A stretch of 64,000 bases of DNA from Nocardioides sp. T2.26MG-1 (GCF_950101795.1 NZ_CATNLZ010000023.1:1-64000), one strand, 5' to 3'. Positions 32,989 through 41,900 are shown, numbered from the stretch's first letter. Numbers and translations: made by a program. The notes: generated by a model not told the origin, from the sequence alone.

Positions 32989-35105
32989 TGACCAGGCGCA
33001 TCCGGATCGGCATCGACACCGGCGGGACGTTCACCGACGTCGTCGCCTTCGACGAGGAGTCGGGGGAGGTCGTCACTACCAAGACGCCGTCCACGCCGGG
33101 CAACCCGGCCGACGGGTTCCTCGCCGGCATCGACAAGGTGCTGGGCCTGCTCGGCGCGACCGGCGCCGACATCGACGCGGTCAGCCACGGCACGACCGTC
33201 GCCACCAACCAGCTGCTCGAGGGCAAGGTCGACCGGCTCGGGTTCGTCACCACCGAGGGCTACGAGGCGATGCTCGAGATCGCCCGCCAGTCGGTGCCCG
33301 ACGGCTACGGCAACTCCTACTTCTGGGTGAAGCCCGAGCGGATCGTGCCGCGCCACCTCGTCCAGGGCGTCGGCGGCCGGCTCGACTTCACCGGGTCCGA
33401 GGTCCGGCCCTTCGACGAGGACGGCGCCCGCGCGGTCGCCCGCTGGTTCCGGGACCAGGGCGTGAACACGCTGGGGGTCTGCTTCCTGCACGCCTACGCC
33501 AACCCCGAGCACGAGGAGCGGATGCGGGCGGTGCTCGCCGAGGAGCACCCCGACGCCGTGGTGTCGCTGTCGAGCGAGGTGCTGCGCGAGTACCGCGAGT
33601 ACGAGCGGGCGATGACCACGCTCGTCGACGCGGCCGTCAAGCCGCGGCTCTCGGCGTACGTCTCCAACATCAAGACCCGCCTTGGCGGCTACGTCCGCGC
33701 AGGCGCTCTCGGGGGGGACACGGGGGGCGGAGCTCCCCGTGCGATCCCGTTCTACGTGATGAAGTCCAACGGCGGTGTGCTCTCGGCCGACGAGGTCGTC
33801 CACCAGCCGATCACGACCGTGCTGTCCGGTCCGGCGGCCGGTGCCCTCGGTGCCGCGCTGATCGCGGAGGTCGCCGGCTTCGACCGGGTGCTCACCTCCG
33901 ACGGAGGCGGTACGTCGACCGACGTCAGCGTGGTGATCGACGGCGAGCCGACGCTGACCACCGAGGGGTCGGTCGGGGCGTTCCCGTCCAAGATCCCGAT
34001 GATCGACGTGGTCACCGTCGGGGCCGGCGGCGGCTCCATCGCCTGGCTCTCGCCCGAGGGCACGCTCAAGGTCGGCCCGCAGTCGGCCGGCGCCGACCCG
34101 GGCCCGATCTGCTACGGCAAGGGCGGCACCGAGGTCACGATCACCGACGCCCACGTGTTCCTCGGCCGGATCCCGCCGCACCTGCTCGGCGGCGAGATCC
34201 CGCTCGACGTCGACGCCGCGCGGGCCGGGGTCGAGGCGCTGGCCGGCAAGCTCGGCCTCGGCCCCGAGGCGTGCGCCACCGGCATCCTCGAGATCTCCGC
34301 CTGGAACCAGGCCAACGCGCTGCGCCAGGTCACCGTCAAGCGCGGACTCGACGTACGCGACTTCACGCTGGTCACGTTCGGTGGCTCCGGGTCGCTGCTG
34401 CTGTGCCGGCTGATGGACGTGCTCGGCATCCCCACCGTGCTGGTGCCGCCCAACCCCGGCAACGTCTCGGCGTTCGGGCTGCTCACCGTCGACGTGAAGA
34501 ACGACTACGTGCGCACCCACGTGACCCTTGCCGACCACCTCGACGCCGCCGCGGTCACCGGCATCTACGACGACCTCACCACCCAGGCCGCCGCGGCGCT
34601 CGCGAAGGAGGGCTTCGCGCCCGAGCAGCACCAGTTCGCCCGCACCGCCGACCTGCGCTACTTCGGCCAGGCCTTCGAGGTGCGGGTGCCGGTCGCGCCC
34701 GGCCCGCTCGACCCGGCCGCGGTCGCCGCGGCCTTCCACGCCGAGCACAAGGCGCTCTACGGCTACGACTTCTCCACCGACCCCACCCAGCAGGTCGAGT
34801 GGGTCAACCTCCGGGTCTCCGGCGTCGGGCCGATCCAGCGACCCGAGATCAAGAGGCACGACGGCGAGGGTGGTTTCGAGGCTCGCTCCGCTCGCACCTC
34901 AACCACCGTGCGCGCGGTGTGCTTCGAGGCCGGGAAGGGGTACGTCGAGACGCCGCTGCACCAGCGCAGGGACCTGCGACCCAGCACGGTGATCACCGGC
35001 CCGGCGATCGTCGAGGAGTTCGGCTCGACGGTCCCGATCCACCCCGGTTTCGAGGTCCGCGTCGACGAGTACCTCAACCTGATCGTCACGAGGAGTGAGG
35101 CATGA
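32988..35105 (+). CDS. hyuA: Hydantoinase/oxoprolinase subunit A (HyuA family)
   Basis: A 705-residue ASKHA-fold ATPase subunit of the hydantoinase/5-oxoprolinase/acetone-carboxylase-like family. It opens with the phosphate loop IGIDTGGTFTDVVAFD (residues 6-21). SHGTTVATNQLLEGK, the catalytic region VLSGPAAGALGA, TSDGGGTSTDVS, and the metal and nucleotide motifs GAGGGSIAW and SAGADPGP follow. It couples ATP hydrolysis to ring opening or carboxylation together with HyuB, which it overlaps by ATGA. The substrate is unknown; hydantoin-like rings are plausible near purine/pyrimidine genes. Two palindromic stretches expand the coding sequence, at 33719-33741 and 34869-34908. Confidence 0.88.
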   Translation: MTRRIRIGIDTGGTFTDVVAFDEESGEVVTTKTPSTPGNPADGFLAGIDKVLGLLGATGADIDAVSHGTTVATNQLLEGKVDRLGFVTTEGYEAMLEIARQSVPDGYGNSYFWVKPERIVPRHLVQGVGGRLDFTGSEVRPFDEDGARAVARWFRDQGVNTLGVCFLHAYANPEHEERMRAVLAEEHPDAVVSLSSEVLREYREYERAMTTLVDAAVKPRLSAYVSNIKTRLGGYVRAGALGGDTGGGAPRAIPFYVMKSNGGVLSADEVVHQPITTVLSGPAAGALGAALIAEVAGFDRVLTSDGGGTSTDVSVVIDGEPTLTTEGSVGAFPSKIPMIDVVTVGAGGGSIAWLSPEGTLKVGPQSAGADPGPICYGKGGTEVTITDAHVFLGRIPPHLLGGEIPLDVDAARAGVEALAGKLGLGPEACATGILEISAWNQANALRQVTVKRGLDVRDFTLVTFGGSGSLLLCRLMDVLGIPTVLVPPNPGNVSAFGLLTVDVKNDYVRTHVTLADHLDAAAVTGIYDDLTTQAAAALAKEGFAPEQHQFARTADLRYFGQAFEVRVPVAPGPLDPAAVAAAFHAEHKALYGYDFSTDPTQQVEWVNLRVSGVGPIQRPEIKRHDGEGGFEARSARTSTTVRAVCFEAGKGYVETPLHQRRDLRPSTVITGPAIVEEFGSTVPIHPGFEVRVDEYLNLIVTRSEA
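34869..34908. repeat. REP-like palindrome inside the hyuA reading frame
   Basis: GGTGGTTTCGAGGCTCGCTC is followed by CGCTCGCACCTCAACCACCG. It matches the repeat at 44-83 apart from one base (C for G at 34889). It is read in frame as about 13 codons (GGFEARSARTSTT) near residue 628 of HyuA. Confidence 0.85.
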
Positions 35106-37024
35106 GCAGGCGCGCCCCCACCCAGTTCCCGTTCGGCCACCTGACCGCCGACGCCGGCGCCAGCGCCGACCCGGTGCTCGTCGAGATCGTCCAGGGCTCC
35201 CTGGCCAGCGTCGAGATGGAGGTCGAGACCGCCATCGGGCGCACCAGCCGCAGCCCGATGATCCGCGACGCCCACGACTTCCGTGCCGGCATCCACGACC
35301 GGCTGCTGCGCAAGCTCACCGGCCGGTCCTACTCCGCCCTGGTGCACCCGGTCGCCCGCGACTTCCCGATCGAGGAGATGCGCGAGGGCGACGTGTTCTT
35401 CCACAACGACGTCTACCGCTCCGAGGGCGGCATCGGTCACCTGCCCGACCTGTGCGTGACGGTCCCGGTCTTCGCGGGGCCCGATGGCGAGCGCCGGGTC
35501 GTGGCGTTCGTGCAGGCCTTCGGGCACCACGACGACATCGGCGGCGCCGTACCGGGCTCGATGCCCTCGCACGCGACCAGCGTGTTCGAGGAGGGACTGA
35601 TGGTCCCGCCGATCCGGCTCTGGGACGCCGGCGTGCCCAACCGCGCCGCGCTCAGCATCATGACCCGCAACTCCCGGATGCCCGAGTCGCTGGCCGCCGA
35701 CCTCGACGCGGAGTGCTCCGCCTGCCTGATGGGCGCGCGCCGGCTCGGCGAGCTCTTCGACCGGTACGGCGTGGACGTGGTCGAGTCCTGCTTCGACGCG
35801 ATCATCAACCGCACCACCGAGACCTACCGCCGCGAGATCCTCAGCCAGATCCCGGTCGGCAGCTGGGTGTGGGAGGACTACGCCGAGCACGACGGTGTCG
35901 ACTCCCCGCAGCTGCACACGCAGCGGATCACGCTGACCCGCACCGCGGCCGACGACCCCGACGGTGAGCGGCTGATCCTCGACTTCGACGGCACCGGCCC
36001 GCAGGCCAAGGGCCCGATCAACCACTGCGGCGACTACAGCGACGGGGTCTTCCTCAAGAAGTGGCTGGCCCCGATCCTGCGCAACCTCGCCGAGACGCCC
36101 GAGAGGATGGCCGAGCTCGACGTCAACGAGGGCATCGTGCCGCTGATCGAGATGCGCTTCCCCGAGCCCGGCACCCTGCTCACCCCGGTCTTCCCGGCGC
36201 CCACCAACGCCCGCACGTTCGTGATCCTGCGACTGCTCGGCGTCCTCGCCGGTGTGGTCGCCAAGGCGGTCGACGGCCGGATGCCGGCCGACCAGGAGAC
36301 GATCCGCTACACCGGCGTGTACGGCGAGGACCTCGACGACCGGCCCTACCTGATGCGCGAGGTGCTCGGCGGGGGGTCCGGCGGCCGCTACTACGCCGAC
36401 GGCGAGGACACCATCCACGTCGTCCCCGACAGCCGCAACCTGCCGACGGAGTTCACCGAGGCGCGCTTCCCGTTCCGGGTCGAGTCGCTCTCGCTGGCGG
36501 TCGACAGCGGGGGAGCGGGGCAGTTCCGCGGCGGCCTGGGCTACGAGAAGCAGATCCGGATGCTCAAGGACGGCCACTTCATGTCGATCGCCGACCGCTC
36601 GATCCTGGCCTGCTGGGGCGTCAAGGGCGGCAAGGCCGGCCGACCGTTCCAGGTCACGATCGACCCGGGCGGCCCGCACGAGCGTGAGGTCGACGCGCTC
36701 GCCGACGCCGAGCCGGTCCAGGCCGGTGAGGTGATCCGGATCCGCACCACCGGTGGCGGCGGCTGGGGCGACCCGCTGCAACGCGACCCGGCGCTGGTGG
36801 TGCGTGACGTCGTGTGGCGCAAGGTCTCCCCGGAGGCCGCACTCGCCGACTACGGCGTGGTGCTCACCGGCTCGCTCGACGACGACACGCTGGCGTACGA
36901 CGAGGCCGCGACCACCGCCGAGCGGTCCGGCCGGCCCGCGGCGGGCGAGGCGTTCTTCGACCGCGGGCCCGGCTACGCCACGCTCGCCGCGGGTGCGGCG
37001 TACGCCGAGGTGGACCTGGTCTGA
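35102..37024 (+). CDS. hyuB: Hydantoinase/oxoprolinase subunit B (HyuB family)
   Basis: A 640-residue HyuB-type subunit. Family landmarks are DPVLVEIVQGSLASVEMEVE at the N-terminus, EGDVFFHNDVYRSEGGIGHLPD, FGHHDDIGG, the central DFDGTGPQAKGPINH, and the C-terminal GGAGQFRGGLG, with TTGGGGWGDPLQRDP. It works with HyuA. The C-terminal region after GWGDPLQRDP (about 85 residues) is longer than in minimal HyuB proteins and resembles acetone carboxylase/acetophenone carboxylase-type versions. It overlaps hyuA by ATGA and the next frame by TGATG. Confidence 0.88.
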   Translation: MSRRAPTQFPFGHLTADAGASADPVLVEIVQGSLASVEMEVETAIGRTSRSPMIRDAHDFRAGIHDRLLRKLTGRSYSALVHPVARDFPIEEMREGDVFFHNDVYRSEGGIGHLPDLCVTVPVFAGPDGERRVVAFVQAFGHHDDIGGAVPGSMPSHATSVFEEGLMVPPIRLWDAGVPNRAALSIMTRNSRMPESLAADLDAECSACLMGARRLGELFDRYGVDVVESCFDAIINRTTETYRREILSQIPVGSWVWEDYAEHDGVDSPQLHTQRITLTRTAADDPDGERLILDFDGTGPQAKGPINHCGDYSDGVFLKKWLAPILRNLAETPERMAELDVNEGIVPLIEMRFPEPGTLLTPVFPAPTNARTFVILRLLGVLAGVVAKAVDGRMPADQETIRYTGVYGEDLDDRPYLMREVLGGGSGGRYYADGEDTIHVVPDSRNLPTEFTEARFPFRVESLSLAVDSGGAGQFRGGLGYEKQIRMLKDGHFMSIADRSILACWGVKGGKAGRPFQVTIDPGGPHEREVDALADAEPVQAGEVIRIRTTGGGGWGDPLQRDPALVVRDVVWRKVSPEAALADYGVVLTGSLDDDTLAYDEAATTAERSGRPAAGEAFFDRGPGYATLAAGAAYAEVDLV

Positions 37025-37682
37025 TGCGCGTCGCCGTCGTCGGGGGTCACGGCAAGACCGGCCGCGCCGTGTGCGCGGCCGTCCCCGGCGCGGTCGCCCT
37101 CGGCCGCGCCGACTGGCCCGACCTCGCCGGGGCGCTCCACGGGTGCGACGCGGTCTACCTGATCGCCCGAACCTGCACCCCGACGAGCCTGCGTACGTCG
37201 CGGAGGCTCTGGCCGCGGCGGCGACCGCCGGCGTCGGGCGGGTCGTCTACCACTCGGTCGCCTCGCCGTACGTCCCCGCGATACCGCACCACCTCGGCAA
37301 GGCCCGCGGCGAGGACCTGGTGCGCCGCTCCGGCCTGACCTGGACGATCCTGCAGCCCGGCGCGTACCTGCAGAACCTCGACCTCGGTGGCCCGGTGGTG
37401 CGGGTGCCGTACGACGTGGACGCGGAGTTCGGCTTCCTCGACCTCGCCGACCTCGGGCCGGCGGCTGCGCGGGTGCTCGGCGAGGCCGGCCACGAGGGCG
37501 CGACGTACGAGCTCGCCTCGCGGCTGGCGACCGTGCGGCAGCTGGCAGGCGAGGCCGGCCTGCCCGCCGAGCGGGTCGAGGACCCCGGCACCCACCCCTG
37601 GCTGAGCGCGATGTTCGCCTACTACGACCGCCACGGCCTCCCCGCCGGCACCCTGACCCTGCGCGCGCTGCTCGGCCGCTGA
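37024..37682 (+). pseudogene. Frameshifted NAD(P)-binding (NmrA-like/atypical SDR) gene
   Basis: The ATG at 37024 opens a Rossmann start, VAVVGGHGKTGRAV, and continues to DAVYLIA. The rest of the protein (PNLHPDEPAYVAEALAAAA, GRVVYHSVASPYV, LTWTILQPGAYLQNL) is in another frame up to the stop at 37682. Adding one C to the CCC run at 37166-37168 would restore a single frame of about 219 residues. This may be a real inactivating deletion or a base-calling error in a homopolymer. Intact, it would be an NAD(P)H-binding oxidoreductase, translationally coupled to hyuB. Confidence 0.8.
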
Positions 37683-37699
37683 ACCCGGACCGAGACCGC

Positions 37700-37738
37700 C
37701 CGACACCCTGTCGGTAAGATGCCGACATGGTGTCGACA
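37700..37738 (+). promoter_or_regulatory. Double TetR-type operator around a -10 box
   Basis: CCGACA-CCC-TGTCGG (37700-37714) and CCGACA-TGG-TGTCGA (37722-37736) are two copies of one 15-bp palindrome, centred 22 bp apart. The -10 hexamer TAAGAT (37715-37720) lies between them. A repressor bound here would block RNA polymerase. The TetR gene at 39615, in the same operon, is the obvious candidate. Confidence 0.65.
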
Positions 37739-37766
37739 AACGTCTGTGCGGACCTGGGAGGCGATC

Positions 37767-38894
37767 GTGTCCCTCGCCGTCCGTGAGCTCCGCTTCGCCC
37801 GCGCCCGGTTCGCCCTGATGGGGGCGGTCGTCGCCCTGATCGCCGTGCTGATGGTGCTGCTCTCCGGGCTGTCGGTCGGCCTGGTCGACGACGGTGTCTC
37901 GGGGCTGCAGAAGATGCCGGTGACGTCGTTCGCGTTCGAGAAGGACGTGCCGCACGACACCGCGTTCTCGCGCAGCGTCGTGCCGCTGTCGGCCGTCGAC
38001 GAGTGGGCCGAGCAGCCGGGCGTCGAGGACGCCGCGCCGTTCGGCAACACCCTCGCCAACGCCCACAGCGACCGGGGCCTGGCCGTCGACCTCGCGCTGT
38101 TCGGCGTCGAGCCCGGCTCGTTCGTCGACCCGAAGCCGGTCGAGGGCGAGCCGCTCGGGAGCGACCCGCTCGGCATCGTCGTCAGCCAGACCCTGGTCGA
38201 CCAGGGCCTGCGGATCGGCGACACCGTGACGATCGACCGGATCGGCACCGAGCTGCACGTCGTCGGCGTGATCGCGGGCCAGCACACCTACGGCCACGTC
38301 GACATCGCCTACGTCCCGCTGGAGACCTGGCAGCAGATCAAGGTCGGCGCCCGTCCCGGCGAGCAGATGTCGAGCACCGCGAAGGACGAGGCGACCGCAG
38401 TCGCGGTCCGGGCCGACGGCGACGTCGACCTCGCCGCCGGTGACCGGGCGGCCGGCACCGAGTCGCTGACCAAGAAGGAGTCGTACGGCGCCTCGCCCGG
38501 CTACACCGCGGAGACCTCGACGCTGCTGCTCATCCAGGTGTTCCTCTACGCGATCTCGGCGCTGGTCGTCGGCGCGTTCTTCACGGTCTGGACGATCCAG
38601 CGCCGCCAGGAGATCGCGGTGATGCGGGCGATGGGCGCGCCCACCGGCTACCTGCTGCGCGACAGCCTGCTCCAGTCGCTGCTGCTCCTCGTCGCCTCGG
38701 CCGCCGCCGGCGTCGCGGTCGGCGTCGGTGCCGGGGCCCTGATCGACGGGACCTCGATGCCGTTCGCGCTGAGCGCGCCGTCGATCGCGCTCGCCGCCGT
38801 GCTGCTCGTCGTGCTCGGGCTCGCCGGCGCCGCCGCGGCGGTGGTCCGCATCGTCCGGGTCGACCCGCTCACCGCCCTGGGAGGCGCCCGATGA
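37767..38894 (+). CDS. ABC transporter permease, FtsX/MacB type
   Basis: A 375-residue permease with an N-terminal transmembrane helix (about residues 14-38), a large extracytoplasmic domain, and three C-terminal helices in the FtsX domain (from LLLIQVFLYAISALVVGAFFTVW). The RRQEIAVMRAMGAPTGYLLRDSL segment is the classic cytoplasmic contact with the ATPase. This layout fits devC/LolE-like exporters. The GTG at 37767 has a GGGAG site seven bases upstream. It overlaps the ATPase gene by ATGA. Confidence 0.88.
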   Translation: MSLAVRELRFARARFALMGAVVALIAVLMVLLSGLSVGLVDDGVSGLQKMPVTSFAFEKDVPHDTAFSRSVVPLSAVDEWAEQPGVEDAAPFGNTLANAHSDRGLAVDLALFGVEPGSFVDPKPVEGEPLGSDPLGIVVSQTLVDQGLRIGDTVTIDRIGTELHVVGVIAGQHTYGHVDIAYVPLETWQQIKVGARPGEQMSSTAKDEATAVAVRADGDVDLAAGDRAAGTESLTKKESYGASPGYTAETSTLLLIQVFLYAISALVVGAFFTVWTIQRRQEIAVMRAMGAPTGYLLRDSLLQSLLLLVASAAAGVAVGVGAGALIDGTSMPFALSAPSIALAAVLLVVLGLAGAAAAVVRIVRVDPLTALGGAR

Positions 38895-39586
38895 ACGCTC
38901 GCGTGGACCGACCAGAGCCGGGCCTGCTCCTCGAGGACGTCACGCTGCTCCTCGGCGACGGCGACGAGACCGTGCAGGCGCTGGACGCCGTGTCCCTCGC
39001 GGTGCTGCCCGGCGAGCTCGTCGCCGTGGTCGGCCCTTCCGGGTCCGGCAAGTCGAGCCTCCTGGCGGTCGCCGGGGCGCTCACCCTGCCGACGTCGGGA
39101 CGCGTGGTCGTCGACGGCACCGAGACAGCCGCCGCCGGACGCCGCGGCCGGACCCGGCTGCGCCGCGACCACATCGGGTTCGTCTTCCAGTCCGGCAACC
39201 TGATCCCCGCGCTCACCGCGGCCGACCAGCTCCGGCTGCCGGGACGGTTCGGCGGGGCCCGTGCCCAGCGGGACCCGGTGGCGCTGCTCGCCGAGGTCGG
39301 GATCGAGCACAAGGCCGACCGCCGCCCGCACCAGCTCTCCGGTGGCGAGCGGCAGCGCGTCGGCATCGCGCGCGCCCTGGTCACCGACCCGCGGGTGCTG
39401 CTCGTGGACGAGCCGACCGCCGCCCTCGACCGGCAGCGCAGCCAGGACATCGTGGCGCTGCTCGCCCGCGAGACCCGGGCCCACGAGGTCGCGACGGTGA
39501 TGGTCACCCACGACCACGACGTGCTGCACCACTGCGACCGGGTGTACGAGATGATCGACGGGTCGTTGCACGCGTTCGAGGGCTAG
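38891..39586 (+). CDS. ABC transporter ATP-binding protein, LolD/MacB type
   Basis: A 231-residue ABC ATPase with Walker A GPSGSGKSS, Q-loop GFVFQSGNLIPALT, signature LSGGERQRVGIARAL and Walker B LLVDEPTAALD, then the switch histidine in VTHDHD. It energises the FtsX-type permease encoded immediately upstream. Confidence 0.92.
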   Translation: MNARVDRPEPGLLLEDVTLLLGDGDETVQALDAVSLAVLPGELVAVVGPSGSGKSSLLAVAGALTLPTSGRVVVDGTETAAAGRRGRTRLRRDHIGFVFQSGNLIPALTAADQLRLPGRFGGARAQRDPVALLAEVGIEHKADRRPHQLSGGERQRVGIARALVTDPRVLLVDEPTAALDRQRSQDIVALLARETRAHEVATVMVTHDHDVLHHCDRVYEMIDGSLHAFEG

Positions 39587-39614
39587 CCCGACCGACAGGG
39601 AGAGTGAGGCTGCG

Positions 39615-40190
39615 GTGCCGAGGATCCAGGCCGCCACCGTCGCCGAGCACCGCGCCCGCCAGCACCGCGCGCTGCTCGACGCCGCGCGCGCCCTGCTGGC
39701 CGAGCCCGGCCGGCGCGAGGGGCCCGGCCTCGGCGAGGTCGCGGCCCGCGCCGGGCTGGCGCGCTCGAGCGTCTACCAGTACTTCGGCTCCCGCGACGAG
39801 CTCTTCGACGCGCTGGTCGCCGAGCTGCTGCCCGGCTGGGCCGCCCACGTGCAGGAGCGGATGGCGGGGTCGAGCACGCCCGGGGGCAAGGTCCGGGCGT
39901 ACGTCGAGAGCAACCTCGAGCTGGTCGCCGCCGGCGACCACGCCGTGCTGCGCGGGCTGGCGGCGGTCGCCCCGGCCTCGCTCGCGCACTCCAGCGCGGT
40001 GTTGCACGAGCAGCTGCGCCAGCCGCTGGAGCGCGCCCTCGCCGAGGCCGGCGAGGACGACCCGTCCGGCATGTCCGAGCTCGTGCACGCCGTCGTCCTC
40101 ACCGCCTCGCGGCTGGTCGAGGAGGGCCGCCCGCTCGACGAGGTCACCCGGCTGTGCGAGCGGCTGCTCGCGGCGTACCTCGACCAGTGA
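39615..40190 (+). CDS. TetR family regulator of the ABC transporter operon
   Basis: A 191-residue TetR-type protein. The helix-turn-helix is RRALLDAARALLAE-like followed by LGEVAARAGLARSSVYQYFGSRDELFDAL. The ligand domain is in the C-terminal two thirds. It is the third gene of the permease-ATPase operon (28-bp gap) and is the best candidate to bind the double CCGACA-N3-TGTCGR operator at the operon promoter. Such an arrangement predicts autoregulation. The start is GTG at 39615. Confidence 0.88.
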   Translation: MPRIQAATVAEHRARQHRALLDAARALLAEPGRREGPGLGEVAARAGLARSSVYQYFGSRDELFDALVAELLPGWAAHVQERMAGSSTPGGKVRAYVESNLELVAAGDHAVLRGLAAVAPASLAHSSAVLHEQLRQPLERALAEAGEDDPSGMSELVHAVVLTASRLVEEGRPLDEVTRLCERLLAAYLDQ

Positions 40191-40199
40191 CCTCGGGTC

Positions 40200-40895
40200 T
40201 CAGGAGAACAGGCTGTCTCCGCCGCTCTTCTGGGTCGGCAGCTTCGGCACCAGCCAGCCCAGGAACGCGTCCTGGCTGCGGGTCTGGAGGTAGATCCGGC
40301 CCGGGCCGGTGAGGTCGCAGACCAGCCCCTCGCCGGAGAAGAACGTCGACTTCCAGTTGCCGACCTTACGGATGTTGTACTGGACGCCGTCGGTCCAGGC
40401 AACCATGTGGCCGGTGTCGACGGTGTAGGTCTGGCCCGGCTGCAGGTCGATCGCGTGGATAGCGCCGTAGCTGGAGAGCACCAGCTCGCCCTGACCCTCG
40501 ATGCGGAGCATGAACAGGCCCTCGCTGGAGAAGAACGTCTTGCCGCCGCCCCACTTGGTGTCGACCTGGATGTGCGACGAGGCGGCGAGGAACGACCCGG
40601 ACTGCACGTAGAGCACGCCGTTGAGCGGCCACGCGACGACGTCACCCGGCAGCGCGGGGGCGACGTACAGCTCGGCGCCGTCGGCCTGGGCGGTGAACGT
40701 GTTCATGAAGAACGACTCGCCGCCGAGCACCGAGCGCTTGAGGCCCTTGAGCACTCCGCCCTGGGTGGAGGTCTCCATGGAGATGCCGGGGGACATCGCG
40801 AGCATCGCCCCGGACTCGGCGCGCACGGCCTCGCCGGCGGCGAGGGTGAGCTTGGCGGTCGCGTAGGCGGGGCTGTACATGACTTCGGTCTGCAT
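40200..40895 (-). CDS. AIM24 family protein (TIGR00266)
   Basis: A 231-residue beta-rich protein of the AIM24/TIGR00266 family with its Gly- and Ser-rich repeats: AESGAMLAMSPGISMET, LGGESFFMNTFTA, GKTFFSSEGLFMLRIEG and STFFSGEGLVCDLTGPG. Function is not established. It is a single gene, convergent with the TetR gene. The ATG at 40895 follows a GAGGAAG site. Confidence 0.85.
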   Translation of the reverse strand: MQTEVMYSPAYATAKLTLAAGEAVRAESGAMLAMSPGISMETSTQGGVLKGLKRSVLGGESFFMNTFTAQADGAELYVAPALPGDVVAWPLNGVLYVQSGSFLAASSHIQVDTKWGGGKTFFSSEGLFMLRIEGQGELVLSSYGAIHAIDLQPGQTYTVDTGHMVAWTDGVQYNIRKVGNWKSTFFSGEGLVCDLTGPGRIYLQTRSQDAFLGWLVPKLPTQKSGGDSLFS

Positions 40896-40982
40896 CGGAC
40901 TACTTCCTCTACTGTCCCGAGCCGGGTCGGCCTGTCGCGGCCGAGCGTAGTGCTCGCGATCGAGACGAGGGCGGTGTTCGCG

Positions 40983-41381
40983 CTAGCGACCGGCGCCGGT
41001 CTGGAGGGGCGGCTCGCCGTACCGGTTCGGGTGCGGCTGGCTCGGCAGGCAGAAGAACACGATCAGCACCAGGATGCCCAGGCACGGGACGAGCAGCAGC
41101 AGCAGCCACCAGGCCGGGCGTCCGGTGTCGTGGAGCCGGCGCGCGCCCACGCTGAGGTTGGGGACGACCAGCGCCAGGGTCACGAGGATGCCGACGAGCC
41201 CCTGGTCGCCGGTGAGCGGTGTGCTCGTCACGTCGGTGCCGGCCAGGCCGTCGACGATCGAGGCCATGAGCGAGGCGGCGACGTTGAACACGAAGAACCA
41301 CCAGAACTCCGGGCGCCCGGCGCGGCCCGAGAAGTCGGCGTACTTGCCGAGGCAGGTCGAGACGGCGTCGGAGAAGCTCAC
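40983..41381 (-). CDS. DUF805 membrane protein (copy 1)
   Basis: A 132-residue membrane protein of the DUF805 family: an amphipathic start with SGRAGRPEFWWFFVFN, three to four hydrophobic helices, and the RRLHDTGRPAWWLLLLLVPCLG motif. It is adjacent to a second copy with the same layout. Function unknown. Confidence 0.85.
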   Translation of the reverse strand: MSFSDAVSTCLGKYADFSGRAGRPEFWWFFVFNVAASLMASIVDGLAGTDVTSTPLTGDQGLVGILVTLALVVPNLSVGARRLHDTGRPAWWLLLLLVPCLGILVLIVFFCLPSQPHPNRYGEPPLQTGAGR

Positions 41382-41436
41382 GGCCCCATCCTCGTGGATC
41401 GGGCGCGCTGCCGCCGAGGCGGCCCGGACAGAACGG

Positions 41437-41829
41437 CTAGCGGCCCGGTCCCCAGTCCAGCCGCTCGCCGTACTTGTTCGCGTGCGCGTCGCCGCGGGTG
41501 AGGCAGAAGACGAGCATCACGACCAGGCCCAGGCACGGCACCAGCACGATCAGCACCCACCAGCCGCTCCTGCCGATGTCGTGCAGTCGGCGCACGTTGA
41601 CCGCGAGGCCCGGGAGGAACAGCGCCAGGGAGGTCAGGACCTGGAAGACCCCGCTGGACTCCCACACCCCTGAGTCGAAGTCGAGCCCGAGGATCGCGTC
41701 GAGGAGGGCGGCCGCGAACGAGACGAGGAAGGTGAAGAGGAAGAACCACCAGAACTCCGAGCGCCCGGCTCGGCCGGAGAGCTCGGCGTACTTGCGCAGG
41801 CAGGTCCTGACGGACTCGGAGAAGGTCAC
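41437..41829 (-). CDS. DUF805 membrane protein (copy 2)
   Basis: A 130-residue paralogue of the neighbouring DUF805 gene, sharing SGRAGRSEFWWFFLF and RRLHDIGRSGWWVLIVLVPCLG. The GTG at 41829 was chosen because the protein then starts VTFSES like copy 1 (MSFSDA), with a GAAGGA site upstream. The open frame extends further but only into antisense DNA of the cupin gene. The pair is a tandem duplication. Confidence 0.85.
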   Translation of the reverse strand: MTFSESVRTCLRKYAELSGRAGRSEFWWFFLFTFLVSFAAALLDAILGLDFDSGVWESSGVFQVLTSLALFLPGLAVNVRRLHDIGRSGWWVLIVLVPCLGLVVMLVFCLTRGDAHANKYGERLDWGPGR

Positions 41830-41886
41830 GCAGGCATCCTTCACCCGGAGCGCCCCGCCGTGAAACCGGTCTATCCGCTGTCCTGA

Positions 41887-41900
41887 CAGACTCGGACCCA
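41887..41900 (+). promoter_or_regulatory. Leaderless-type -10 (CAGACT) before the cupin gene
   Basis: CAGACT at 41887-41892 is followed by seven bases and the ATG at 41900. Confidence 0.4.

Noticed and set aside
40983..41829. The two DUF805 genes as parts of one split gene.
   Set aside because: Each has a complete start, the RRLHD motif and a stop; they are tandem paralogues.
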